A stretch of 64,000 bases of DNA from Nesterenkonia pannonica (lineage in GTDB: Bacteria > Actinomycetota > Actinomycetes > Actinomycetales > Micrococcaceae). Position numbers and translations under genes: made by a program. Below the pieces are notes generated by a model. That model was not told where the DNA came from. It saw only the letters and a program-made list of their open reading frames with translations, and did no database searches. Location: contig NZ_CP080575.1 of the NCBI RefSeq assembly GCF_019575955.1, forward strand, positions 2,604,001 to 2,668,000, in the 5' to 3' direction. Shown here one piece after another: positions 42,787 through 52,564 of the stretch (the stretch's first letter is position 1; every line of letters begins with the position of its first letter).

Positions 42787-43238
42787 CTACGTATTCGGGT
42801 GGGCGGGAGGCTCGTCGTCCGGGGCGGCCGTGCCCGAATCGGCCTCGCCCGCATCAGCCTCGCCTCCGGAGGCGTCCCCTCGGCGTCGCGCTTCTTCTGG
42901 TCACGCTGCTTCTTCCTGCGCTCCTCTTCGCGTCGCCTGCGGTCCTCTTCCTCGCGACGCTGCGTCTGCCGCCTGCGAAACTCCACGCCCCGCAGGAACT
43001 CAGGGTCATCGTCGGGGCTGGAGGGACGCTGCTGCTGAGCCTCAGGGCCCTGCTTCCGCATCCTGCCGAAGAACAGCCACAGAAGCGGGCCGATCAGCGG
43101 GACGAGGATGATGACGGCGATCCAGGCGAACTTGGACATCACCCGCACCCGGTGGCGCGGGGTCTGTAGGGACTCAATCAGGGTGAAGATCGTCAGCGCG
43201 AGGGCGACAACACCGAGTCCGAGCAGCAGTCGAGGCAT
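42787..43238 (-). CDS. PLDc_N membrane protein with long charged coiled tail
   Basis: Two membrane helices (LLLGLGVVALALTIFTLIESL and FAWIAVIILVPLIGPLLWLFFG), the second with the ILVPLIGPLLWL signature of the PLDc_N domain, then a strongly charged, probably coiled segment rich in Arg, Glu and Lys (RRQTQRREEEDRRRREEERR). A frame break near 42870; the restored end reads GTAAPDDEPPAHPNT. Common beside menA/ccsB in this family; role unknown. Confidence 0.75.
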
Positions 43239-43297
43239 ACCCTCAAGGGTAGATCACGGGGGCCTTCAGAGCCTCAGCGAGCGGTCGAATATTCCCC

Positions 43298-43611
43298 TCA
43301 GCGATCAGGCCCGGAGCCGGGGCTGTCCTGCTCCCGGTGGAACTGCTCCGCGAGCTCGTCCTCGGCGCTGTTGTCGTGGGCCTCTGTCCGAGACTCCGGA
43401 CGGTGCCCGTCCATGCGGCGCCCGAACTGCAAGCTCGCCGCCAGGCGCAGGCGGTTGAAGAAGAGGAAGCCGACCGCGTAGGAGACGATCAGGCCCATCG
43501 CCATCGCCAGCAGCGCACCCGGCAGGGCCTCCAGCGGCAGGGCGTAGAACGAGGCGAAGAACACCACCAGGAAGACGCCGAGGCGGATGAGGAGAACTTC
43601 ACAATGGCCAT
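43298..43611 (-). CDS. DUF4229 membrane protein
   Basis: About 105 residues: MAIVKFLLIRLGVFLVVFFASFYALP (restored across a lost base near 43580), a second helix ALLAMAMGLIVSYAVGFLFF, then a polar acidic tail. This matches DUF4229, which regularly lies at the end of the ccs operon in Micrococcaceae-like genomes. Start 5 bases before the ccsB stop region (43616). Function unknown. Confidence 0.78.
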
Positions 43612-43615
43612 GGGA

Positions 43616-44716
43616 TCACTCCGGCAGACCTGCGTAGGAGTGCAGGCCCGGGAAGTAGACGTTGACCACTGCGTAGTTGAAGACGATGCAGGCGAAGCCG
43701 ATGATGCTCAGCCATGCGGAGCGGGTGCCGGTCCATCCTCGGGTGGCGCGGGCATGCAGATAGCAGGCGTAGACCACCCAGATGACGAACGTCCAGATCT
43801 CTTTGGTGTCCCAGCCCCAGTACCTGCCCCAGGACTGCTGGGCCCAGATCGCACCGGTGATCATGGGGCCGAGGGTCCAGAACACGAACGCCACAGCGTT
43901 GAGCCGGTAGGACCAGTTCTCGAGGGAGAACGCGTTGGGAACCAAACGCAGGAACGAGGTGCGTGCAAGAGTGCGCTCAGCACCGGAGGGGCCCGCCTCT
44001 GCCAGGGCCTTCTCGCGCTTGGCCTGGATCAGCTGCAGCACGTTCATCGCAAAGGTGATCACGAACAGTCCGATGGCCATCGACGCCAGGGACACGTGGA
44101 TCGCAATCCAGGGGACTGCAGGGTAGCTGCACGTGGCCGATGGGGGTCGGGAAGACGATGGTGGCCACTATCATCATCGTGACGATCAGTCCGAGCACGA
44201 ACGTGCCCAGGAAGCGCAGGTCGCGCCGAATGAGGGTCACCAGATACACCGCTGTGACCAGCACGGCTGTGGAGACCAGGAACTCGTACATGTTGCCCAT
44301 CGGCCACCTGTTGGCCGCCAGGCCGCGGGCAGCCACGGCAAAGGCATGGGCGGCGAGCGCCACGGCGGTCAGTGCCACCGCAGCGTTGGCGAGCGGACGG
44401 CGCGCGCCGGTGTAGGCCATGTCGTTGTCGACCAGCTCGTCGTCCATCGCGGACTTGTCCGGCAAGTCCTGCGCCTCGGCCGGGGCGTCGCTGCGCCTGC
44501 CGCGACGAGGCTGCTCTGCCGCTCTGCGGCCTGCTCCTCGGCGAGCTCGGCCTCCACCCGGCGGATGGTCGCGGAGGACCGGGCCGCATCGATGGTGAAG
44601 AGGATGAACGCAAGCGTATAGATGAACGCTGCGATGAGCATGAACAGCTCGGAGTATTCGGCCAGCTCCACATTGATGGTGGGCTGATCCGCCGGTGCCG
44701 TAGCGAGTGTGATCAT
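43616..44716 (-). CDS. ccsB: Cytochrome c biogenesis protein CcsB (CcsA/ResC type)
   Basis: Heme-handling membrane subunit of system II cytochrome c maturation. The tryptophan-rich motif WGRYWGWDTKEIWTFVIW is near 43820-43770. About eight helices; conserved His residues in the membrane segments (MAIGLFVITF region, YACYLHARATRGW). Breaks near 44500 and 44120. Starts two bases after the ResB stop. About 365 residues. Confidence 0.93.
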
Positions 44717-44718
44717 TG

Positions 44719-46457
44719 TCAGCTGCCTCGTGTCTCTGTGGGGCTGTCTGCCGGATTGGGCCTGTCCTGCTGCTGGGCGTCAGGGGCCGCACCGGCCAGT
44801 TCTCTTCCAGCTGCGTGCGCAGTGCGATGCTCTCCTCACGCAGTGTGAAGTCCTCGCCGCGGGAGAGCAGGCCGTAGCGAACCAGTGTACGCCCGGCGTC
44901 TGTGCGTTCGACCGTCACCCAGGCTCGCGGCGGCGCAGGAAAAGGCTGCCCAGCAGGCCTCCGGTGGCCAGGAGCGCGAACGCCAGCACGCCCAGCTCTC
45001 CGGGGTTGTAGGTGATGTCTATGGCGATGTAGTCCTGCACGTCGTGGAACTCGATCTCGCCGAGCCCGTCCGGCAGCTCCTGGACCTCGCCCGGCGAGAG
45101 GACGACTCCGCCTGCGTCGACTTCGCGGGAGTTGAGGACGTCAAGGTCTTCGGTGTCCAGCACGTAGACGTTCTGGGGCAGGCCGTCATCGAGGCCGAGA
45201 TCCCCGTAGTAGGAGTTCAGGTGAAGCTCAGGGTTGCCGAGCTCCGGGTCCACGCTGACAGCCATGCCGTCGCCGGCGTCCACGGCAGACGGAAGGAAGA
45301 GGCCCTGGAATCCCAGCTGCTCCGGGTTAGCATCCGGCGCTTTGACGACCATCATCGAGGTGTAGGTGCTGTCGTCCGGCCGGGTGATGACCGGGCCCGA
45401 GAAGGCGACCTCCCCCTCGCCGTCGCGTACGGTGATCACCGGGGCGTATCCGTTGCCGACCAGGTACAGGTTGGCGCCGCCCAGGGTCACGGGGTGGTTG
45501 ACGCGCAGCGTGGTCTCCTCCGGCTCGGCGTCTGCGCCGTCCTGCACAGTGACATCTGCGGTGAAGTCGATGGCGCTGCCGAAGCCTTCGCTGGGCTCAC
45601 CGTCAGCATCGAGCTGCCGGTCGAACGTCCTGTCGAAGCCGTTGAGCTGAATGCCGAAGGGGTCCAGCTGGCCCTCTTGGAACCATGCGCCCGGGTAGAA
45701 GTTGTCATAGGCGGCGAGCGCGTTGACGAAGCCCTCATCCTCGACGATGACCTTCTGGCCGCGGTAGCTGAAGAGCGAGCCCAGCGCCACGCAGATCAGC
45801 ACGCCGACGAGGGAGACGTGGAAGATGATGTTGCCGACCTCTTTGAGGTACCCCTTCTCCGCGCCGACGGAGCCGGTCCCGTCCTCCTCCGCCCGGATGT
45901 CGGTGCGGTAGCCGCGCTTCTTGAGCACCCCTGCGGCATCACGCAGCGTCTGCTCGGGGGCGGGGCGTCGTCCTCCAGCTCCAGGGCGCCGTATTCGGGC
46001 AGCCGCTGGAGCCGTTTGGGGTCCGCGGCGGCGCACTCCTCATCTGCTGCCAGTGCTTGCGCGCCCGCGGGATGATGCAGCCGATGAGGCTGATGAACAG
46101 CAGCAGGTAGATCGCACTGAACCAGAAGCTGCTGTAGACGTCGAAGAACTGCAGGCTGTCGAGGATGGGGCCCCACGTGGGGTTGTCCTCCATCCAGGTC
46201 TGCACGGCGAAGTCGTCCTGGAGCCGCTGCGGGAACAGGGATCCGGGCACGGCGGCGACAGCGAGCAGGAGCAGCAGCATCAGGGCGGTGCGCATGCTGG
46301 TCAGCTGGGTCCAGGCCCAGCGCAGCAGACCCACGAAGCCCAGAGTAGGCGCGTCGCCCTGGCGGCGGGGCCGGGGCTCGCCGGATGCTTCGTTCATCGC
46401 GTCCTCACGGGCGTTGTCCCGGTGGGCGGAGGGCACGACGTCGTATCTTCTGCTCAT
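44719..46457 (-). CDS. resB: ResB/Ccs1 cytochrome c biogenesis protein
   Basis: System II partner of CcsB that keeps apocytochrome reduced and presents it for heme attachment. N-terminal helices LLRWAWTQLTSMRTALMLLLLLAVAAVPGSLFPQ and WFSAIYLLLFISLIGCIIPRARKH; a third helix VGNIIFHVSLVGVLICVALGSLFSYRG with the conserved His; a large acidic periplasmic domain; a final helix LGVLAFALLATGGLLGSLFLRRR. Breaks near 46035, 45955, 44925 and 44790. ~575 residues. ATG overlaps the ccdA stop (TGATG). Confidence 0.93.
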
Positions 46458-47233
46458 CAGATGGGCATCACAATCTCGGTGGTGAACCAGTCTTGGAGGG
46501 CCCAGACCCAGGTGTTCCAGAGCCCGGTGACCATCAGCACTCCGATGGCGATGAGTATGCCGCCGCCGGTGCGCATCACGGCGGCCTTGTGCCGCTTGAA
46601 GAAGTCCAGGGCGCGCATGCCGCGCTGCAGGCCCAGGCTGATCAGGATGAATGGGACGCCGAGGCCCAGGCAGTAGATGAAGACCAGCAGGGCTCCCGCG
46701 CGGGCTCGCTGCCGTAGGTGAGGGTGAGGACCGCAGCGAGGGTGGGCCCGATGCAGGGGCCCAGCCGATGCCGAAGGTGGCGCCCAGCAGAGGTGCGCCC
46801 AGCAGTCCGTCCGGCGGACGCCGGTGAATCTTGGCTTCCCGCTGGAAGAGGCTGAAGGCGCCCATGAAGATCAGCCCCATCAGGATCACCACCGCGCCGA
46901 GGGCCTGGGTGACCCAGCCGCCCTCGACCCGCAGCCAAGTGGTGGCATACGTGAAGACGGCGCCGATGAGTACGAAGACGATGCTGAACCCCAGGACGAA
47001 GAGAGCGGACCCTGCCACCATGCGCGGCCGGGGCCGATCCGTCAGCGCCGTGCCGGAGAGTCCTGTGACGTAGCCGAGATACCCGGGGACCAGGGGCAGC
47101 ACGCAGGGCGAGAGGAAGCTGACCAGTCCCGCGATGAGCGCCACGGGGCTGCCACCAGAAAGCTGCCGTCGAAGATGATCTCGGCGAACCGGTTGTTGGA
47201 GACCGCGAGCGCAGGCAGGAGGCTCAGACTCAT
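46456..47233 (-). CDS. ccdA: Thiol-disulfide carrier CcdA
   Basis: Membrane protein passing electrons from cytoplasmic thioredoxin to extracytoplasmic TlpA/ResA. Motif VSFLSPCVLPLVPGYLGYVTG carries the first Cys; the second lies in the restored GIGWAPCIGPTLAAVLTL. Six helices. Breaks near 47150, 46760 and 46700. ATG at 47231-47233 overlaps the tlpA stop (ATGA). Confidence 0.92.
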
Positions 47234-47836
47234 CCCTCGTCCAGGGCGGTGTCGATCAGGGCTCGCAGCGTTCCAGGGTCCACCAGGCCGATGATCCTGG
47301 CGGAGACGCGTCCCTCACGGTCGACCACAAGGGTGGTGGGGACAGCCGAGGGGGCACATAGTCGGTCACGGCGAGCATCACGGAGCCGCCGCGGTCCTCG
47401 ATGGAGGGTAGGTGATGTCGAAGTTCCGCTCGAACGCCTCAGCGGTGGGCTGGGTGTCGCGCGTGTTCACTCCGAGGAACTGCACGCCGTCGTCGGCGAA
47501 GTCCTCGTTGATCTCCTGGAGGTCCGGGGCCTCCTTGCGGCACGGCGGGCAGTTCGCGTACCAGAAGTTCACCACGGAGACCTCGCCCTGGAAGGTGTCC
47601 TCGCTGATCTGGTCGCCGTCGAAGGTCTCCGCCTCGAAGGCGAGCGCCTCGCCGCGGCTCTCCGGAGCGTACTCCTCCACCGTGCCGTCCCCGGCCACGT
47701 AGTTGGTGCCGTCGTTGGAGGCCCGCTGTGCCAGATCATCGTTCTCGGAGCCGCAGGCGGTGACGACGAACGCAGCGCAGAGCGCGGCCGCGGTCAGGGC
47801 ACGTGAGGCGTGAGGGGCACGACGGCGAAACATCAC
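47230..47836 (-). CDS. TlpA/ResA-like thioredoxin lipoprotein
   Basis: Extracytoplasmic thiol reductase for apocytochrome c. Lipobox VVTAC (signal ALTAAALCAAFVVTACGS), acidic linker, then a thioredoxin fold with NFWYANCPPCRKEAPDLQ (CPPC active site) and VQFLGVNTRDTQPTAEAF. Breaks near 47410 and 47360; the restored C-terminus is PTTLVVDREGRVSARIIGLVD...LDEG. First gene of the tlpA-ccdA-resB-ccsB operon, all with overlapping starts and stops. A palindrome lies 8 bases upstream. Confidence 0.9.
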
Positions 47837-47843
47837 CTGTGAA

Positions 47844-47860
47844 TTCTACCGGCGGTAGAA
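47844..47860. promoter_or_regulatory. Palindrome TTCTACCG-G-CGGTAGAA before the cytochrome c maturation operon
   Basis: Exact 8+1+8 inverted repeat ending 8 bases before the tlpA start. It overlaps the leader rather than a distant promoter, so it could be an operator near +1 or a short RNA hairpin that hides the ribosome site. No known regulator is matched. Confidence 0.5.
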
Positions 47861-48090
47861 AACATCCGCCATGCGGGCTTCGTCACCGCCCCACCGGAAC
47901 TGCGGGCAGCTGCTCGACTGCCTGTGCGGATCATGATTCCGAAGAATTGAGGTCATGCGAGAAACGATTTGATGGTGAAACGCGCCATTCACAACTCGTA
48001 TCGAAGCCAATATGCGCATAGGCTCTCGGTTCAGTGACATCGATCACGCTGAGCACGCACTCGCAGTCCCGCGACAGAGGAGAGACACCG
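47861..48090. promoter_or_regulatory. Divergent control region tlpA / APC permease
   Basis: About 230 gene-free bases, the longest such stretch here. It is more AT-rich than its surroundings between 47930 and 48030 and includes a short TATGCGCATA palindrome near 48011. The permease ATG is preceded by AGAGGAGAG. I found no certain -35/-10 pair, and no copy of the ATGAATGCT-type repeat seen at 52439 and 61346. Confidence 0.4.
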
Positions 48091-49428
48091 ATGCCCCAGA
48101 GCACCACCACCCTGAAACGCACCCTGGGCCTGCCGTCGGCGGTGTTCTTCGGCCTGGCCTACATGGTGCCGCTGACCGTGTTCACCACCTACGGCATCGT
48201 CACTGAGATCACAGCCGGGCACCTTCCCTGGCCTATGTCTTCACGCTGGCCGCCATGATCGTGACCGCGCTGGCCTACGCCAACATGGTGAAGGCGTTTC
48301 CGATCGCATAAGCTCCGCCTACACCTACACCCAGCAGTCCTTCGGCTCCGGCATCGGCTTCATGGCCGGGTGGGCCCTGCTGCTCGACTACCTCTTCCTT
48401 CCGATGATCAATTTCATGGTCATCGGGCTCTACCTCAACGCCGCGCTTCCGCAGCTGCCTGTGTGGCTGATCATCATCGTGACCATCGTGCTGGTCACCG
48501 CGATGAACGTGCTGGGCATCAAGGTTGCCGCCGGGCTCAACAGTGCCCTGGTCGGCATTCAGGCTGTCTTCATCGTCGTGTTCGCTGTGATGAGCTTCGC
48601 AGCCGTCTCCGGCTACGCCGAGCCGATCAGCCCCTTGAGCCGTTCCGCAACGCCGACTTCGAATTCACCGCGATCGCTGCCGGTGCGGCCATCCTGTGCC
48701 TGTCGTTCCTGGGATTCGACGCCGTCTCCACTCTCTCCGAGGAGACGCGCAACCCCACCAAGACGATCCCTCGCGCCATCGTGATCTGCACCCTGTCCGC
48801 CGGAGCGATCTTCGTGTTCATCTCGTGGCTGGGCCACATGGTCTTCCCCGACTACGGCTCGTTCACCGACGCCGATACGGCTGCCGTCGACGTGATGACG
48901 CAGGTAGGCGGACCATTCCTCGCCGCCTTCTTCACCGCGGCCTACGTGGCCGGGGCGATCGCCTCCGCGACGGCATCGCAGGTATCGGTCTCTCGCATCC
49001 TCTTCACCATGGGAAGGGACGGGGTCCTTCCGCGCGGGGTCTTCGCCGTGCTGCACCAGCGCTTCCGCACACCGTATGCGGCCGCGCTCATCGTCGGCGG
49101 CGTCTCCCTGCTGGCACTGATCTTCCCGCTGGAGCTGGCCTCCTCCATGATCAGCTTCGGCGCCCTGATCGCCTTCAGCTTCGTGAATCTCAGCGTGCTG
49201 AAGCACTACGCCATCAATCAGCGCCGGTACAGGGGCTACGACGCAGTGAAGTACGTCGCGCTGCCTGTCATCGGCGTGGGCCTCTGCCTCTGGCTGTGGA
49301 CCTCACTGACCGCCGAAACGTTTGCGGTCGGGCTCGGATGGGTGACGATCGGCTTCGTGTGGCTGCTGTTCCTCACACGCGGTCTGCGTCGCCCCACACC
49401 GACCCTCGATCTGACAGAGTCCGCCTGA
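48091..49428 (+). CDS. APC-family amino acid/polyamine permease (PuuP-like)
   Basis: About 445 residues, 12 helices. N-terminal LPSAVFFGLAYMVPLTVFTTYG and the APC motif AGSAYTYTQQSFGSGIGFMAGW match putrescine-importer-like APC members; later GFDAVSTLSEETRNPTKTIPRAI and ASQVSVSRILFTMGRDGVLPR are classic APC loops. Frame breaks near 48230 and 48640. At 48306-48313 GCATAAGC introduces a stop in FPIAGSAY where GCCGGC (or GCAGGC) is expected. Next gene on the strand is an Lrp-type regulator, 40 bases on. Substrate is inferred only. Confidence 0.85.
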
Positions 49429-49468
49429 CCTGCCGCCGGTGCGGCCCCAGCGTGAAAGACTCTCAGCC

Positions 49469-49936
49469 ATGGCTAAGCAGAAGGCGACTGCGGTCGAACT
49501 GGATGAGACCTCAAAGAGGATCATCGAGCACCTCCAGCAGGACGGCAGGCGCTCCTACTCATCCATAGGCAAGGACGTCGGCCTCTCCGAAGCCGCCGTG
49601 CGGCAGCGAGTCCAGAGACTCACCGACCAGGGCATCATCCAGATCGTCGCTGTCACGAACCCCCTGGAACTGGGCTTCCCCGTCAGGCCATGATCGGCAT
49701 CAAGGTCGCGGGGCCGCTGGAGCCGGTGGCCGAGGTGCTCGAGGCATATGACGAGGTGGACTACGTCGTGATCACAGCCGGAACCTTCGACCTGCTCGTC
49801 GAGGTCGTCTGCGAAGACGATGAGCACCTCCTCGACATCATTTCCCGCCGCATACGCACCATCGACGGAGTCATCGCCACGGAGACGTTCATGTACCTGG
49901 GTCTGCGCAAGCAAACCTACACGTGGGGTGCGCTGA
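49469..49936 (+). CDS. Lrp/AsnC-family regulator
   Basis: N-terminal helix-turn-helix [46 protein letters not shown] and a C-terminal RAM ligand-binding domain with [49 protein letters not shown] and [18 protein letters not shown] break near 49688 and probably a G-run loss near 49925; TGA at 49934-49936 is then the likely stop. About 156 residues, normal. Probably controls the upstream permease and itself. Confidence 0.85.
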
Positions 49937-49938
49937 GG

Positions 49939-49955
49939 CTGAGCGGGCCGCTCAG
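49939..49955. terminator. Short palindrome between Lrp and ABC ATPase stops
   Basis: CTGAGCGG-G-CCGCTCAG, an exact 8+1+8 repeat placed between the two convergent stop codons (49936 and 49952). With a one-base centre the loop would open to about 5 bases. Possible bidirectional terminator; no T tract. Confidence 0.45.
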
Positions 49956-50743
49956 AGAACCTTGGAGAGGAACTGCTTGGTCCTCTCATGCTGAGGGTCT
50001 GTGAAGATCTGTGCTTGCGGGCCGTCCTCAATGATGCGCCCCCGTCCAGCACCACCACCCGGTCAGCCACCTCTTGGGCGAAGCCCATCTCGTGGCTGAC
50101 GACGATCATCGTCATCCCTTCCCGGGCGAGGTCCTTCATCACGGCGAGGACCTCGCCGACCATCTCCGGATCCAGCGCGCTCGTCGGCTCGTCGAAGAGC
50201 ATGAGCGCTAAACCGCATAGCCAGGGAGCGCGCGATGGCCACCCGCTGCTGCTGGCCTCCGGAGAGGGAGCGCGGACGGGCATCGGCCCATTCCCGAGAC
50301 CGACCCGGTCGAGCAGCTCCCGCGCGTGGGCGACAGCCTTCTCCCTGGGCTCATTCTTCACATGCACCGGCGAATGCCAGATGTTCTCCAGAACCGTCAT
50401 GTGGGGAAAGAGGTTGAAGTGCTGGAAGACAAACCCGATGTTCGCCCTCTGCCGGGCGAGGTCCTTCGCCGAGCGCTCCACCACCTTGCCCGCTGGAGTC
50501 ACCCGCTGCCCGATGCGCTCCCCGCCGATGAGGATCTCACCGTCGTCGATGGGCTCGAGCATATTCAGCGTGCGCAGGAACGTGGTCTTGCCCGCGCCGG
50601 AGGCTCCCACCAGCACGACGACCTCCCGCGATGGACCTCCAGGAGATGCCTCCAAGGATGGCCTTCTGGCCGAATGCCTTGTACACCTCGTGGGTCTCGA
50701 CGATCGGGACAGATGCGTTCCCGGACTGCGATTCGTTGATCAT
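49952..50743 (-). CDS. Polar amino acid ABC transporter, ATP-binding subunit
   Basis: GlnQ/HisP-type ATPase. Walker [22 protein letters not shown]-loop [20 protein letters not shown], signature restored as [40 protein letters not shown], and switch His in [17 protein letters not shown]. Breaks near 50640, 50270 and 50010. At 50207-50213 GCTAAAC replaces GCCGGC in AMRPALML. The restored end reads [17 protein letters not shown]. Transcribed after the permease and binding protein genes. Confidence 0.9.
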
Positions 50744-50754
50744 GAGTTGCTCCC

Positions 50755-51559
50755 TCAGCCCTTCGCCGCTGTCAGCTGCTGCTGCATCTCTAGCTTCGTC
50801 ATGCGCTTCGGACGCACCCCGAAGAGCCTCTTGTAGATGGGCTCTGCCTTCGGCAGTCCCGCTCGAGCATTCAGCACGTTCTCGATCTTCGCCTGAATGA
50901 TGGTCCAGATGGTGGTCAGCAGCAGGTAGTAGATCGCCACCACGATGTAGATCTCGAAGACCCGGAAGGAGGCCGAGCTGATGATGGTTCCCACCTGGAA
51001 CATCTCAGAGACCCCGATGATCGACAGGATCGAGGTCTGCTTCATCAGCTGATTGAAGGAGTTCCCCAGTGGGGCACCATGATCCGGATGGCCTGAGGCA
51101 CAATCACTCGCCGCATAGCCCCGCCGGGCGTCATGCCCAGCGAGAGCGCAGCCTCATGCTGCCCGCGCTCGACCGATTCGAGCCCTGAGCGCACGATCTC
51201 GGCCACATAGGCGCTTTCGTTCAGCGCAAGCCCGATGATCGCCGCCTGCACAGCACCCTGGATCACGATTCCGGCAAAGTCAGCATCCTCGAATCGATAC
51301 AGTCCAGCGGCCGCGAGGCCCGTATAGATGATGACCAGCTGCACCAGCAGCGGCGTCCCGCGGACCACCCAGATATACAGGCTGGCGAGAATCGTGAACG
51401 GCAGGAAGCTGCTCCTGCCCATGAGTGCGACCACCAGGCCCAGCACGAAGGCGCACACCATGGCCACCGCTGAGATCACAATCGTGAGCGTGAGCCCATC
51501 CAGAAACCGATCGCTGGGGTGAAAAGCGCGCCCCAGAAGAAGCCCCAGTCGAAATTCAT
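50755..51559 (-). CDS. Polar amino acid ABC transporter, permease
   Basis: HisM/GlnP-type permease. DGLTLTIVISAVAMVCAFVLGLVVALM, WVVRGTPLLVQLVIIYTGLAAAGLY, and the EAA loop ESVERGQHEAALSLGMTPGGAMRRVIVPQAIRIMVPPLGNSFNQLMK, then TSILSIIGVSEMF. Frame breaks near 51510 and 51060. About 268 residues. The ATG overlaps the stop of the binding-protein gene (ATGA). A single permease gene suggests it works as a homodimer. Confidence 0.9.
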
Positions 51560-52425
51560 GCGTTCCGGATGTCCTGGCGCTCGAAGCCCCACTCGCTGAG
51601 GATGTCCTCATACGTGCCGTCTTCGACGATCTCGTCGAACGCGGCCTGCATGGCCTCGTGAAGCTCCTCGTTCTCGCGCAGGGTGGCTGCCCCGATCTCG
51701 ATCTCTCCGAAGGGCTCACCGATCATCTGGAAGTCACCGTCGCTCTCGTTCTCGTAGTAGGAGACGATTTCTGAGGTGTCCACGAAGGCGTCCTGCTGCT
51801 CTGCCATGATCGACTGCAGAGCGTCCGCAGAACGGTCGGTGAGAGTGATCGCGATCGGCTCCTCGCCGTCCGCCTCACACTCTTCGGACTGCTCCTCCAG
51901 CAGGGAGGCGCCTGTAGCGCCAGTGATGGCGATGGCACGAGTGCCGCAGAGGCTCTCGTCATAGCCGCTCACATCCGCAGGATTGCTCTCCGGCACAGCG
52001 ACGGCTGAACCGGAGAGCAGGTACGGCACGAACTCGGCGATCTCCTCCCGCTCCTCGGTGATGTAGAGCGACGACATAATCGCATCGCACTGCTGGCCCT
52101 GGAGGGAAGTGACGAGCCCAGAGAAGTCATACTCTCTGAAGCCCAGTTCCAAATCCATATTCGTAGCTACTGCCTCTGCGATATCAACTTCTGCACCAAT
52201 CTCTTCACCCTCCTCGTTCTGGAAAATGTTCGGAGGAATCGTAAATGTGGCGCACACGGTGAGCTGGCCGTCCTGCACGAGGTCAAGACCGCCGGACGCC
52301 TCTTCGGTGCTCTCGGCACCTCCTCCGCAGGCGGACAGCAGAGCCGCTCCGGCGACGAGAGCCGTGGTGGCAGAGAGCTTGCGGTAGCGCATTGAACGAT
52401 GAAGCATGGTTTTCCCCTTCAGCAT
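51556..52425 (-). CDS. Amino acid ABC transporter substrate-binding lipoprotein
   Basis: Intact 289-residue family 3 binding protein. Signal with lipobox VAGAALLSACGG, then GQLTVCATFTIPPNIFQNEEGEEIGAEVDIAEAVATNMDLELGFREYDFSGLVTSLQGQQCDAIMSSLYITEERE, the typical SBP_bac_3 layout, and a second lobe ending ILSEWGFE. Very acidic mature chain. First gene of its operon, divergent from the gamma-glutamyltransferase, with a shared operator-like repeat between. The ligand is not evident; a gamma-glutamyl compound or glutamine is a guess from context. Confidence 0.88.
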   Translation of the reverse strand: MLKGKTMLHRSMRYRKLSATTALVAGAALLSACGGGAESTEEASGGLDLVQDGQLTVCATFTIPPNIFQNEEGEEIGAEVDIAEAVATNMDLELGFREYDFSGLVTSLQGQQCDAIMSSLYITEEREEIAEFVPYLLSGSAVAVPESNPADVSGYDESLCGTRAIAITGATGASLLEEQSEECEADGEEPIAITLTDRSADALQSIMAEQQDAFVDTSEIVSYYENESDGDFQMIGEPFGEIEIGAATLRENEELHEAMQAAFDEIVEDGTYEDILSEWGFERQDIRNA

Positions 52426-52432
52426 GCCGAGT

Positions 52433-52467
52433 GACTATATGAATGCTTTTCATTTACTTGTATAGTC
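52433..52467. promoter_or_regulatory. Nested inverted repeats including ATGAATGCTTTTCATT; likely TetR-type operator
   Basis: An inner near-palindrome ATGAA-TGCTT-TTCAT (52439-52453) lies between outer arms GACTATA (52433-52439) and TATAGTC (52461-52467). It sits 14 bases before the ABC operon start and about 100 bases before ggt. The core ATATGAATGCT(T)TTCATT recurs, one base different, at 61346-61361 on the other strand beside a TetR gene. Confidence 0.65.
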
Positions 52468-52503
52468 GGTCCATACGCATGAGAGCAAGCCAGAATCTAC
52501 GCG

Positions 52504-52532
52504 TTACAAAGATTTAACATGCTGAGAATATA
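52504..52532 (+). promoter_or_regulatory. Candidate sigma-A promoter for ggt
   Basis: TTACAA (52504-52509) and AATATA (52527-52532) are separated by 17 bases, about 32 bases before the ggt start. This is the best matching -35/-10 pair in this AT-rich gap. Predicted by eye only. Confidence 0.4.
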
Positions 52533-52564
52533 GAGTTCTTATGCCGGTAACTTCAGGGAGAGAA

